Part shown: piece by piece, positions 56,214 to 64,000 of the stretch
Layout: every line of letters begins with the position of its first letter
Numbering within the stretch: position 1 is the first letter of the stretch
NCBI RefSeq assembly: GCF_001643305.1
Contig: NZ_LSGW01000001.1
Span: 1 to 64,000, forward strand
Reading direction: 5' to 3'
From: Aeromonas salmonicida subsp. salmonicida
GTDB lineage: Bacteria > Pseudomonadota > Gammaproteobacteria > Enterobacterales > Aeromonadaceae
DNA: 64,000 nucleotides
Notes under the pieces: generated by a model
Database searches by the model: none
Seen by the model: the letters and a program-made list of their open reading frames with translations, nothing else
What the model was told of the DNA's origin: nothing
Position numbers and translations under genes: made by a program

Positions 56214-56908
56214 ATGAGCCTGCCTCAGGTGAGTAGCCTGGATACTGCACGTAGCACCAGTCAGCGTGTTGCTACACCCGATATCGCCCCCAACAGTGCG
56301 GCTGCAGGCCAGAACCCCCAGGGTGGCATGCAATTGCGCAACGAATTCTTGCAGATGATGGTTGCCCAGATCCAGAACCAGGACCCGACCAATCCACTGG
56401 ATGGTGCCCAGTACGTCACCCAACTGGCGCAGTTCAGCATGGTGGAAGGGGTTGAGAGCCTCAAAGTCCTGCAGCAGAAGTCGATCAATATGATGGACAC
56501 CCAGCAGGTATTGCAGAGTACGGACCTGATCGACAAGGAAGTAATGGTTCCCAGCAAGACGCTGACCCAGAGCGCCGAAAAGGGGATTCGTGGGCAGATT
56601 GAGCTGGCCGGCGCTGCGGATCAAGTTGAGCTTAAGGTGTATGACGAACATGGGACCTGGTTGCGACCAAGAATTGGGGTGATAGCAAGGCTGGGGGGCT
56701 CGATTATGAATTGCCTCCCTTGCCTGCCGGTGAATACAGCTTCGCGGTAAAAGCCTCTCTCGATGGTGTGGTGACCACATCCAAGAATTTTGTGGCCAGC
56801 AAGGTCGAGCGTGTCACCTTGCCCGGCACGGGTGAGATCATGTTACAGGTGGCTGGAGTGGGTGATGTGCCTCTCTTCAGTGCCATCCAGTTTGGTAAAT
56901 CGGCGTAA
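56214..56908 (+). pseudogene. flgD: Lateral flagellar hook-cap protein FlgD, frameshifted
   Basis: Frame 1 gives the conserved N-terminal part (NEFLQMMVAQIQNQDPTNPLDGAQYVTQLAQFSMVEG) to KVYDEHGT; the second frame continues LVATKNWGDSKAGGLDYELPPLPAGEYSFAVKA to FSAIQFGKSA. The break is at GGGACCTGG (56652-56660); one extra C would rejoin them and give exactly 231 codons plus stop, the usual FlgD length. As read, the product is about 178 residues with an aberrant tail. FlgD caps the growing hook, so loss would stop hook assembly. A sequencing miscall in the C-run is possible. Confidence 0.85.
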
Positions 56909-56926
56909 TCAGATAGGAGCGAAATT

Positions 56927-58120
56927 GTGTCTTTCAGTATCGGATTGAGCGGCCTGCGCGCCGTGAACCAGGAATTGAGTGTTATCAGTAACAACGTGGC
57001 TAACGCCAGCACGGCTGGTTTCAAGTCGAGCCGTGCCGAGTTTGCCGCCATCTATGGTGTCGAGATGAACAACGTTTCCCAGAATTTTGACCGCAATGGC
57101 GATGTGATGCGTACCGGTAAAGGATTGGATCTGGCCATCTCTGGTAGTGGTTTTTTTGTGCTGAAAGATAGCAATGGCCAGACTTCCTATACCCGTGCGG
57201 GTATGTTTCAACGGGATGCCAGCAACTATCTGACTACAGCCAATGGCACTCGTCTGCAAGGCTATACCACCAATGATGCGGGTGAGCTGCAATCCGGCGT
57301 GGTTGGCGATATTCAGGTCAAGGCAGGCAGCTTGCCAGCCAAGGCATCTGACCAGCTGGAGTTCGTAGCCAATCTCAAGGCTGATGCCAGCATTATCACC
57401 CCTCCCCCCCCGCCGGCACCCGCTTTTGACCCCAACAAGTCAGAGACCTTCAGCTATTCCCAGTCCAGTAAGGTTTATGACTCGCTCGGAACTGAGCATA
57501 CAGTTACCCAGTATTTTGTGAAAACAGGGGCTAATGCTTGGGATGTTCATTACACCTTCAATGGGGCAGTTGTGCCACCTGTTGGAGCCAAAATGAACTT
57601 TGATCTTAATGGCAAGCTGGACATAGCTGCTTCCACTATTCCCGCCAGTTTGGCTCTGGCACCAGCAGGTGCATCCCCGATTGCGTTGCAACTGGATATG
57701 AGCAGAGTCAGTCAGTATGCCTCTGACTTCAACGCTACCCGTAACCAATCAAATGGGTATGCTGCCGGAGATCTGACCGGGGTCAAGGTGGATGCCGATG
57801 GTGGCGTGTATGCCACCTTCACCAATGGTCAGAATTTGCTGCAAGGGCAGGTGGTGATGGCCAACTTCACCAACCCGAATGGCTTGATACAAACCAACAA
57901 CACCACTTGGCAACAATCCTTCAGCTCAGGTCAGCCGGTGTTGGGTGCGCCAGGAACCGGGACCATGGGCTCACTCACCGCGGGAGCTTATGAAAGCTCC
58001 AACGTGGACTTGACCGGTGAGCTGGTCAGCCTGATGACTTCCCAGCGTAACTATCAAGCCAACGCTAAAACCATCAGCTCAGCTGACAAGATGACCCAGG
58101 TTCTCTTCAACTCCTTCTAA
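56927..58120 (+). CDS. flgE: Lateral flagellar hook protein FlgE
   Basis: 397 residues: N-terminal MSFSIGLSGLRAVNQELSVISNNVANAST, a variable middle with a proline run (near residue 160), and C-terminal SNVDLTGELVSLMTSQRNYQANAKTIS. Secreted subunit of the hook. GTG start with AGGAGC upstream. Intact. Confidence 0.95.
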   Translation: MSFSIGLSGLRAVNQELSVISNNVANASTAGFKSSRAEFAAIYGVEMNNVSQNFDRNGDVMRTGKGLDLAISGSGFFVLKDSNGQTSYTRAGMFQRDASNYLTTANGTRLQGYTTNDAGELQSGVVGDIQVKAGSLPAKASDQLEFVANLKADASIITPPPPPAPAFDPNKSETFSYSQSSKVYDSLGTEHTVTQYFVKTGANAWDVHYTFNGAVVPPVGAKMNFDLNGKLDIAASTIPASLALAPAGASPIALQLDMSRVSQYASDFNATRNQSNGYAAGDLTGVKVDADGGVYATFTNGQNLLQGQVVMANFTNPNGLIQTNNTTWQQSFSSGQPVLGAPGTGTMGSLTAGAYESSNVDLTGELVSLMTSQRNYQANAKTISSADKMTQVLFNSF

Positions 58121-58130
58121 GGCTTGATGC

Positions 58131-58865
58131 GTGGAAAAGCTTATCTATACCGCTATGTCGGGGGCGCAACACACCCTGATGGCCCAGCAGATTCGGGCGA
58201 ATAACCTGGCTAACGTCAATACCGCCGGTTTTCGGGCCGATTTTGAGCGTGTCTCAGCCTATGCACTGACCGGTGATGGCTACCCAAGCCGGGTCATGGC
58301 GCGTGAAGAGATGGCCGGCACGGATTTTAAGGCGGGTGCCCTGATGCAAACGGGTCGCAAACTGGATGTGGCGGTGCGTGGTGAAGGTTTTATCACAGTG
58401 CAAACGGCCGATGGCAAAGAAGCCTATACCCGGGCAGGTAACCTGGAAGTGGATGCTGAAGGGCTGTTGACTCTCAATAGCCGCCCTGTGCTGGGAGATG
58501 GTGGGGAAATGGTACTGCCTGCCTATCGTGACTTGAGCTTCGGCAAGGATGGCTCCCTGAGTATCACGCCACCGGGTGGTGGTGCCCGATTGGATGTGGG
58601 TCGCCTCAAGCTGGTCAACCCGGATCCGGTTGAACTGGTAAAAGGTCCAGATGGACTCTTCCGCTTGCGCCAAGGGGGGGATGCCGAGACCAGTGAGCAG
58701 GTGGTACTGGCCTCAGGTTTTCTTGAGGGAGCGAATGTCAATGCGGTCGATGAGTTGATCAGCAGTATGTCATTGACACGCAATTTCGAGCTTCAGGTCA
58801 AGTTGATGAAAACCGCAGATGATCAGGCCCGGCAGGGGGCCAGACTTATTTCCGGTCAGGGCTAG
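58131..58865 (+). CDS. flgF: Lateral flagellar proximal rod protein FlgF
   Basis: 244 residues: LIYTAMSGAQHTLMAQQIRANNLANVNTAGFRAD at the start, VDEL ISSMSLTRNFELQVKLMKTAD at the end. GTG start at 58131; 10 bp after flgE. Intact. Confidence 0.94.
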   Translation: MEKLIYTAMSGAQHTLMAQQIRANNLANVNTAGFRADFERVSAYALTGDGYPSRVMAREEMAGTDFKAGALMQTGRKLDVAVRGEGFITVQTADGKEAYTRAGNLEVDAEGLLTLNSRPVLGDGGEMVLPAYRDLSFGKDGSLSITPPGGGARLDVGRLKLVNPDPVELVKGPDGLFRLRQGGDAETSEQVVLASGFLEGANVNAVDELISSMSLTRNFELQVKLMKTADDQARQGARLISGQG

Positions 58866-58929
58866 CAAAGAGATGCGTGGCGAGCTTGCAGCTTGGTAGC
58901 GCACCAACGAATCAGGTGGAGAAGCAAAA

Positions 58930-59715
58930 ATGCATGCAGCACTTTGGGTGAGTAAAACGGGTCTGTCGGCACAAGATGCCAAGATGGCCAGCATTTCCAA
59001 CAACTTGGCCAACGTGAATACGGTTGGCTTCAAGCGCGATCGCGTGGCCTTTGAAGACTTGTTCTATCAGGTACAACGCCAGCCGGGCGCTCAGCAGGAT
59101 CAGCAAAACCTGTCACCCATTGGCATTCAGATGGGTAATGGTGTGCGAGTGGTCGGCACACAGAAAGTGTTTACCCCAGGGCAGTTTCAGAATACGAATC
59201 AGGAATTGGATATGGCGGTTGTCGGTGCCGGTTTCTTTGGTGTCGAACGTCCTGATGGAGAAACGGCCTATACCCGTAATGGTCAGTGGCATCGCAATGC
59301 CGAAGGTTTGCTGGTGAATTCGGATGGGCTGCCTATGTTGCCGCAGATCCAGATCCCCGACAATGCGACCAAGGTTTCCATCGGTACTGATGGGACCGTG
59401 AGTGCGACGCTGCCAGGCCAGCAAGAAAATGTGGAGCTGGGGCGTATTACCTTGACCAATTTCACGAATCCCGCTGGGTTGGAAGCTCTGGGGGGCAACC
59501 TTTACCGTGCGACTGGTGCATCAGGTGAAGCCATTGAAGGGGTGCCAGGTGAAGAGGCGATGGGCGCCATCAAGCAGTTCACGCTGGAAAGTTCCAACGT
59601 CAACGTGGTGGAGGAGATGGTCGACATGATTACCACTCAGCGTGCCTATGAGATGAATGCCAAGGTGGTATCCGCCGCAGATCAGATGCTCAAGTTCGTC
59701 ACCCAGGCGCTGTGA
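58930..59715 (+). CDS. flgG: Lateral flagellar distal rod protein FlgG
   Basis: 261 residues, E. coli-like length: LWVSKTGLSAQDAKMASISNNLANVNTVGFKRDR, LSPIGIQMGNGVRVVGTQKVFTPGQFQNT and the C-terminal SSNVNVVEEMVDMITTQRAYEMNAKVVS. GGTGGAGAA lies upstream of the ATG. Intact. Confidence 0.96.
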   Translation: MHAALWVSKTGLSAQDAKMASISNNLANVNTVGFKRDRVAFEDLFYQVQRQPGAQQDQQNLSPIGIQMGNGVRVVGTQKVFTPGQFQNTNQELDMAVVGAGFFGVERPDGETAYTRNGQWHRNAEGLLVNSDGLPMLPQIQIPDNATKVSIGTDGTVSATLPGQQENVELGRITLTNFTNPAGLEALGGNLYRATGASGEAIEGVPGEEAMGAIKQFTLESSNVNVVEEMVDMITTQRAYEMNAKVVSAADQMLKFVTQAL

Positions 59716-60386
59716 TGATGAAGGCGATGTGGCGTTATCTTTGGGTGGTATTACTGCTGGGTGGCTGTGCCACTTATGAACTCAAGGCTCCTGAGCCAGG
59801 GGACGAAAAGTGGGCTCCTTCCCGGCCCAAGTTATCTGTCTCGGCTCGGGGAGAGGACGGTAGCCTCTATCGTGGCGACTACATGATGACTCTGTTTCAG
59901 GATCGTCGTGCCTATCGTATCGGCGATATTCTGACCGTGGTACTGGAAGAACGTACCCAGTCGAGCAAGAAAGCCAACACCAGCATGAGCAAGAACAGCA
60001 GCATGAACGTACCAGCACCCTCTATCGGTGGAAAAGTGCGTTCCGACTGGGGCGCCAGCCTGAGTGCCGATCGTGACTTTGATGGTGGCGCTACCTCCAG
60101 CCAGCAAAATACGTTAGCCGGTTCCATTACGGTAACGGTTGCCGAAGTGATGCCAAACGGGGTGCTGGGGATCCGGGGGGAGAAGTGGATCCGGCTTAAT
60201 CAAGGAGACGAATATATCCGTCTGGGTGGCATGGTGAGAGTGGAAGATATCGATCAGAGCAACCGTATTTCCTCTCAGCGAATTGCCGATGCCCGCATTA
60301 CCTATGCGGGGCGTGGTGCCCTTGCCGACAGTAACCAGATGGGGTGGCTGGGGCGTTTCTTCAGTTCCGCATTCGCACCTTTTTGA
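59715..60386 (+). CDS. flgH: Lateral flagellar L-ring lipoprotein FlgH
   Basis: About 223 residues with a lipoprotein signal ([13 protein letters not shown]) and FlgH motifs ([35 protein letters not shown]-like [38 protein letters not shown]). Forms the outer-membrane bushing. Start overlaps the flgG stop as TGATG; a GTG before and an ATG after are in frame. Confidence 0.95.
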   Translation: MMKAMWRYLWVVLLLGGCATYELKAPEPGDEKWAPSRPKLSVSARGEDGSLYRGDYMMTLFQDRRAYRIGDILTVVLEERTQSSKKANTSMSKNSSMNVPAPSIGGKVRSDWGASLSADRDFDGGATSSQQNTLAGSITVTVAEVMPNGVLGIRGEKWIRLNQGDEYIRLGGMVRVEDIDQSNRISSQRIADARITYAGRGALADSNQMGWLGRFFSSAFAPF

Positions 60387-60394
60387 GGGTTTAC

Positions 60395-61501
60395 ATGAAC
60401 AAATGGTTTATCACCTTGCTCTGCCTGAGTCTGCCCTGGTGGGCTAATGCCGCGCCCCCTGCCAAGCGGGCCTTGCTGGATATTGCCGATGTGCAGGGAA
60501 TGCGAACCAACCAGTTGGTGGGTTATGGCCTAGTTGTCGGCCTGTCGGGTACGGGAGATCGCAGCCAGGTCAAATTTACCGGCCAATCCATGGCCAACAT
60601 GCTCAAGCAGTTTGGTGTACAGTTGCCCGATGATCTCGACCCCAAGCTCAAGAACGTCGCTGCCGTATCGGTACAGGCGACGCTGCCGGCCTTGGCAGGC
60701 AAGGGGCAGTTGGTGGATGTCACTGTGACCTCAATCGGGGATGCCAAGAGCCTGCGTGGTGGTTCACTGTTGTTGACGCCATTACGTGGTATCGATGGGG
60801 ACGTGTACGCCGTTGCCCAAGGAAATTTGGTGGTCGCCGGGGTCAAGGCTGAAGGGCAATCCGGTTCTTCTGTGACCATCAATGTGCCGACGGCAGGCAT
60901 CATTCCCAATGGCGCCATCATTGAGCGCGAGGCCGTCAGTAACTTTGCGGATAAACCCGAGGTGACGCTCAACCTGCACCAGCCCAATTTTAAAACGGCC
61001 CGCAATGTTGAGCGAGAAATCAACCGCCAGCTGGGTCCAGTTGCCAGAGCTGTAAGTGCGGGGCGGATCCAGGTCACGGCTCCCAAGGATGAGAGTCAGC
61101 GGATCTCTTTCATGGCGTTGCTGCAAGACATTCAAGTTGATATGGGCAAGGAGCGGCCCAGAGTTGTGTTCAACAGCCGGACCGGGACCGTGGTGATGGG
61201 GCAAGGGGTCAAGGTACACAAGGCTGCGGTTAGCCATGGCAGTTTGACCGTGACCATAGGCGAGAGCCAGAATGTCAGTCAACCCAATGCCTTCTCCAAT
61301 GGGCAAACGACGACGACACCCAATTCAAAGGTCCAGGTGGATCGCGAACGAAACAACATGTTTGTCTGGCCGGATGGCACTTCGCTCGAGGTGATCGTCA
61401 AGGCAGTCAATTCACTCGGGGCAACTCCCGATGATGTCATGGCCATTTTACAAGCTCTCGATGAGGCCGGTGCCCTCGAGGGAGAACTGGTAGTCATCTA
61501 A
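60395..61501 (+). CDS. flgI: Lateral flagellar P-ring protein FlgI
   Basis: 368 residues with a cleavable signal ([16 protein letters not shown]) and the FlgI signature [26 protein letters not shown]-terminus [23 protein letters not shown]. The periplasmic ring around the rod, folded with help of FlgA. Start at the ATG 60395 after GAGGGT; the frame is open upstream inside flgH. Confidence 0.96.
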   Translation: MNKWFITLLCLSLPWWANAAPPAKRALLDIADVQGMRTNQLVGYGLVVGLSGTGDRSQVKFTGQSMANMLKQFGVQLPDDLDPKLKNVAAVSVQATLPALAGKGQLVDVTVTSIGDAKSLRGGSLLLTPLRGIDGDVYAVAQGNLVVAGVKAEGQSGSSVTINVPTAGIIPNGAIIEREAVSNFADKPEVTLNLHQPNFKTARNVEREINRQLGPVARAVSAGRIQVTAPKDESQRISFMALLQDIQVDMGKERPRVVFNSRTGTVVMGQGVKVHKAAVSHGSLTVTIGESQNVSQPNAFSNGQTTTTPNSKVQVDRERNNMFVWPDGTSLEVIVKAVNSLGATPDDVMAILQALDEAGALEGELVVI

Positions 61502-61509
61502 GGATCGCT

Positions 61510-61908
61510 ATGACCAGAATAACGTCAGAGCCTGGTTTTTATCAGGATCTCAATGAATTGCAGCAGATAAAGAGCAATCCGGATCAACGTGCGGCGCTGG
61601 ATGCCGCTGCGGGCCAATTTGAAGTGAGCTTTTTACAGACTGTGCTCAAGCATATGCGTTCAGCCTCCGACGCCATGCAGGATGAAGACGACAAGATTAT
61701 TAAAGGAGAAGATCTATATCGCGACATGTATGACAGTCAACTGGCGATGAGTCTGGTCAAGCGTGGCGGTATGGGGCTGAAAGAGCAGATGGTCAGCCAA
61801 TTGGTGCCGACATTAAAGAATGCCGAGCCTGTGGTCGCTTTAGAATCACAGACCCTGGCTGCCTTCAGTCAGCCTCTGAATTCGGCAAAAATGAGGAAAG
61901 TTGACTGA
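61510..61908 (+). CDS. flgJ: Lateral flagellar rod-assembly protein FlgJ (short form)
   Basis: 132 residues covering only the rod-capping domain (AAGQFEVSFLQTVLKHMRSASDAMQDED, YDSQLAMSLVKRGGMGLKEQMVSQL). The C-terminal peptidoglycan hydrolase domain of the ~310-residue enteric FlgJ is absent, and the frame ends cleanly with flgK overlapping by one base, so this is the natural size. A muramidase must be supplied from elsewhere. Confidence 0.92.
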   Translation: MTRITSEPGFYQDLNELQQIKSNPDQRAALDAAAGQFEVSFLQTVLKHMRSASDAMQDEDDKIIKGEDLYRDMYDSQLAMSLVKRGGMGLKEQMVSQLVPTLKNAEPVVALESQTLAAFSQPLNSAKMRKVD

Positions 61909-63227
61909 TGTCGATGCTCAATATCGGTTTGAGCGGACTTAACGCGGCCCAGATCGCGTTAAATGTCACCGCCCAGAATATCGCTAACGTCAATACCATA
62001 GGCTATAGCCGCCAGGAAGCCATGATGGGCAGTCTGTCCGGCTTTGGTCGATTGGACAACGGCATGGGGGTAGAGGTAACCGGTGTTCGCAGGATCACGG
62101 ATGACTACTTGGTTTCACAGCATTGGCGCAGTCGCTCTTCCACTGGCGCCTCTTATTCATTTCATCAGTACATCAATACCACCGAGCAGTTGTTGGGTAG
62201 CGAGTCGATGAATATTGCCAAGGGACTGGACAGTTTCTTTGCCTCCTTGAGTGCCGCACTCGACAGCCCGGAGACGCCAGCGCAGCGCAGCCAGATCGTC
62301 AGCTCTGCCGGTGCCCTGGCCAACCGTTTTGGCCAGTTGAACGAGAGCATGTTGACGCAAGAGAAGCAGATCGACGATCAACTGAACAGCACTGTCTCTC
62401 AGGTCAACAGCTACCTGAAACAAGTGGCCGAGCTGAATACCCAGATTAGCGAGCAGGCTTCCAAGGGGGTCAACACCTCGGTACTGGAAGACAGTCGCGA
62501 ACAGATCGTGCGTGAGTTGTCGACCTTCATGGAAGTTAGGGTCAACCGACAAAGTGATGGTTCATTCTCGTTAAGTTTGCCTCAGGGACAACCACTGGTA
62601 TTGGCTGGTAGTAGCAGTACTCTCTCTTTGGCTGGTGATTCGCTCAGCCTCAGCTTTGGACCTCAGTCCTTTGATGTACCCAAGCTGCATGGTGGCAGTC
62701 TGGCCGGGGTGATCGAATACAGGACGACAGTCTTGCGCCCGCTCCGTGACGAGCTTAATCAGATAGCAAAGAAACTGGCAGATGATTTTAATGCCAAGCA
62801 GAGCGGAGGGGTCGATCTGCATGGTAACCCGGGGAAATCTCTTTTCACGTACGATCCACTCAATCCGTCTGGAACCCTGAAGATTGCAGATGGTTTCACT
62901 GGCGATGATCTGGCTTTTGCCAAGGCGGGCGGTGGTAGTGGTGACAACCGCAACTTGCAAGAGCTGCTGACCATCAAAGATAGCCAATATGATGCCTACA
63001 GTGCCTTGCTTGGCCGGATGGCGGTACAAAGTGGCCAAGCCAAGGCCACCATGGAGGCGGATGCCAATATGGAGAAACAGCTGGCCACCAAACTGAGTAG
63101 TGTCAGTGGGGTCAACACTGATGAGGAAGGGGTCAAGATCATGGCTTATACCAAGGCCTATCAGGCCAATGCCAAAGTGATCAGTACTTCCGATCAGCTC
63201 TTCAATTCCATCCTGAACATGTTCTGA
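61908..63227 (+). CDS. flgK: Lateral hook-filament junction protein FlgK
   Basis: 439 residues: N-terminal MLNIGLSGLNAAQIALNVTAQNIANVNTIGYSRQE and C-terminal VSGVNTDEEGVKIMAYTKAYQANAKVISTSDQLFNSILNMF. Shorter than polar FlgK (about 550), so a reduced central domain. Intact. Confidence 0.95.
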   Translation: MSMLNIGLSGLNAAQIALNVTAQNIANVNTIGYSRQEAMMGSLSGFGRLDNGMGVEVTGVRRITDDYLVSQHWRSRSSTGASYSFHQYINTTEQLLGSESMNIAKGLDSFFASLSAALDSPETPAQRSQIVSSAGALANRFGQLNESMLTQEKQIDDQLNSTVSQVNSYLKQVAELNTQISEQASKGVNTSVLEDSREQIVRELSTFMEVRVNRQSDGSFSLSLPQGQPLVLAGSSSTLSLAGDSLSLSFGPQSFDVPKLHGGSLAGVIEYRTTVLRPLRDELNQIAKKLADDFNAKQSGGVDLHGNPGKSLFTYDPLNPSGTLKIADGFTGDDLAFAKAGGGSGDNRNLQELLTIKDSQYDAYSALLGRMAVQSGQAKATMEADANMEKQLATKLSSVSGVNTDEEGVKIMAYTKAYQANAKVISTSDQLFNSILNMF

Positions 63228-63237
63228 CGGAGTGACC

Positions 63238-64000
63238 ATGCGCATTAGCACCAACCAGATCCAACTCAGCATGCTCGACAATCTGCAACATGGTTTCGGT
63301 GAATATGCTCGGCTTGATCGCCAGATATCGGCTAACAAACGTATCCTGCAACCCTCGGATGATCCCGTGGGGAGCGTACGCCTGCTTGGGTTGAAGAAAG
63401 AGCAGGTTGCCATGGAGCAATATCAGAAAAATATTGCCAACGCCAAGAGCCAGCTCTCTCAGGGGGAGCAGCAGCTGGAAACCATGACCAACATGCTGAT
63501 GCGGTTGCGTGAGCTGACCCAAACCGCGGCCACTGGTTCACTCTCCGAAGATGATCGCCGAGCGGTAGCCAGTGAAACAGCTGTTCTCAAGGATGGTTTG
63601 CTGGATCTGGCCAATGCCCGCAACGAGAGTGGTTCGAGCCTTTTTGCCGGCAGTCAGGTGAACCAGATTGCGATCGTTAAAACGCCCTCTGGTGATTATC
63701 AGTATCAGGGTGATGCGTTGACCCGAGAAGTCAGCATCGCCAAAGGTGTTACCGTGGGGCTCAATCAGACGGCAGACCAGCTTTTCATCCAGAACGGAGA
63801 CTTCTTCAAGCAGCTGGACGCCATGGTGGAAGCCATGGAAAGCGGTGCTCCCGATGCAGCGGATCAAGCTCGGAACATGCTGGATAGAAGCAAGACATTA
63901 CAGGACGATATCAGCCAGATGGTGAGTTCTATTGGTGCTCGTATTAATTTGCTTGATCAAGTGGATGAAGGGCATGCCGAGAAGGGCGTCTATAGCAAGG
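63238..64000 (+). CDS. flgL: Lateral hook-filament junction protein FlgL, partial at window end
   Basis: Reads from the ATG at 63238 (MRISTNQIQLSMLDNLQHGF) with no stop to the window end, 254 codons so far. The N-terminal flagellin-like region has NKRILQPSDDPVGSVRLLGLKKEQ and later LRELTQTAATGSLSEDDRRAVA and ESGSSLFAGSQ, typical of FlgL. The C-terminus lies beyond the window. GGAGTGACC precedes the ATG. Confidence 0.93.
   Translation, partial: MRISTNQIQLSMLDNLQHGFGEYARLDRQISANKRILQPSDDPVGSVRLLGLKKEQVAMEQYQKNIANAKSQLSQGEQQLETMTNMLMRLRELTQTAATGSLSEDDRRAVASETAVLKDGLLDLANARNESGSSLFAGSQVNQIAIVKTPSGDYQYQGDALTREVSIAKGVTVGLNQTADQLFIQNGDFFKQLDAMVEAMESGAPDAADQARNMLDRSKTLQDDISQMVSSIGARINLLDQVDEGHAEKGVYSK

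Overview
The window looks like the chromosome of a gammaproteobacterium of the genus Aeromonas. Evidence: the core proteins resemble enteric/Vibrio homologues (TmaR with the E. coli Tyr72 position, MurA C115, the mlaFEDCB-ibaG-murA and kdsDC-lptCAB-rpoN-hpf-ptsN-rapZ-npr blocks); a complete second, lateral-type flagellar gene set led by LafK is present; and the rare cluster PRD/SFCGS/DUF4312/DUF4311/DUF4310 is one I recall from A. hydrophila. The species is inference. Four frame-broken genes and one altered key motif in 64 kb suggest a lineage losing functions, as in host-adapted A. salmonicida, but sequencing error cannot be excluded by reading alone.

Layout. 1-6.1 kb: tmaR, a divergent bifunctional penicillin-binding protein, darP and pmbA. 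6.1-10.6 kb (minus): the retrograde phospholipid transport operon mlaFEDCB with ibaG and murA. 10.8-17.6 kb (plus): Kdo synthesis (kdsD, kdsC), LPS export (lptC, lptA, lptB), sigma-54 (rpoN), ribosome hibernation factor, and the nitrogen PTS (ptsN, rapZ, npr). 17.7-25.3 kb (minus): an accessory catabolic island holding a broken PRD regulator, a KDPG-type aldolase, a partly duplicated aldolase start, a PLP ammonia-lyase, an amidohydrolase, and five small or membrane proteins that look like an uncharacterised PTS-like transporter. 25.6-31 kb: degS, degQ, zapG, zapE, rplM-rpsI. 31.3-39.3 kb: petABC, sspAB, dolP, diaA, a frameshifted yraN, lpoA, rsmI. 39.5-39.9 kb: RNase P RNA.

40.1-64 kb is the lateral flagellum cluster: fliMNPQR-flhBA, then lafK-fliEFGHIJ, then flgN/flgM/flgA on the minus strand, then flgBCDEFGHIJKL, with flgL running off the end. 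fliM and flgD carry frameshifts, and FlhB has NTTH in place of the autocleavage motif NPTH. LafK is a sigma-54 activator. Its 423-bp leader contains a clear type I cyclic-di-GMP riboswitch aptamer followed by an intrinsic terminator, so the whole lateral system seems to be gated by c-di-GMP at transcription of its master regulator. A sigma-54-type promoter lies in front of flgB.

The two most interesting items are the c-di-GMP riboswitch on lafK and the island at 19.7-25.3 kb. The island's enzymes suggest import, deacylation, deamination and aldol cleavage of an acylated amino-sugar acid through a transporter of unknown class. It sits directly beside the nitrogen PTS genes, and its own regulator has been broken by a 10-bp tandem duplication that could revert.
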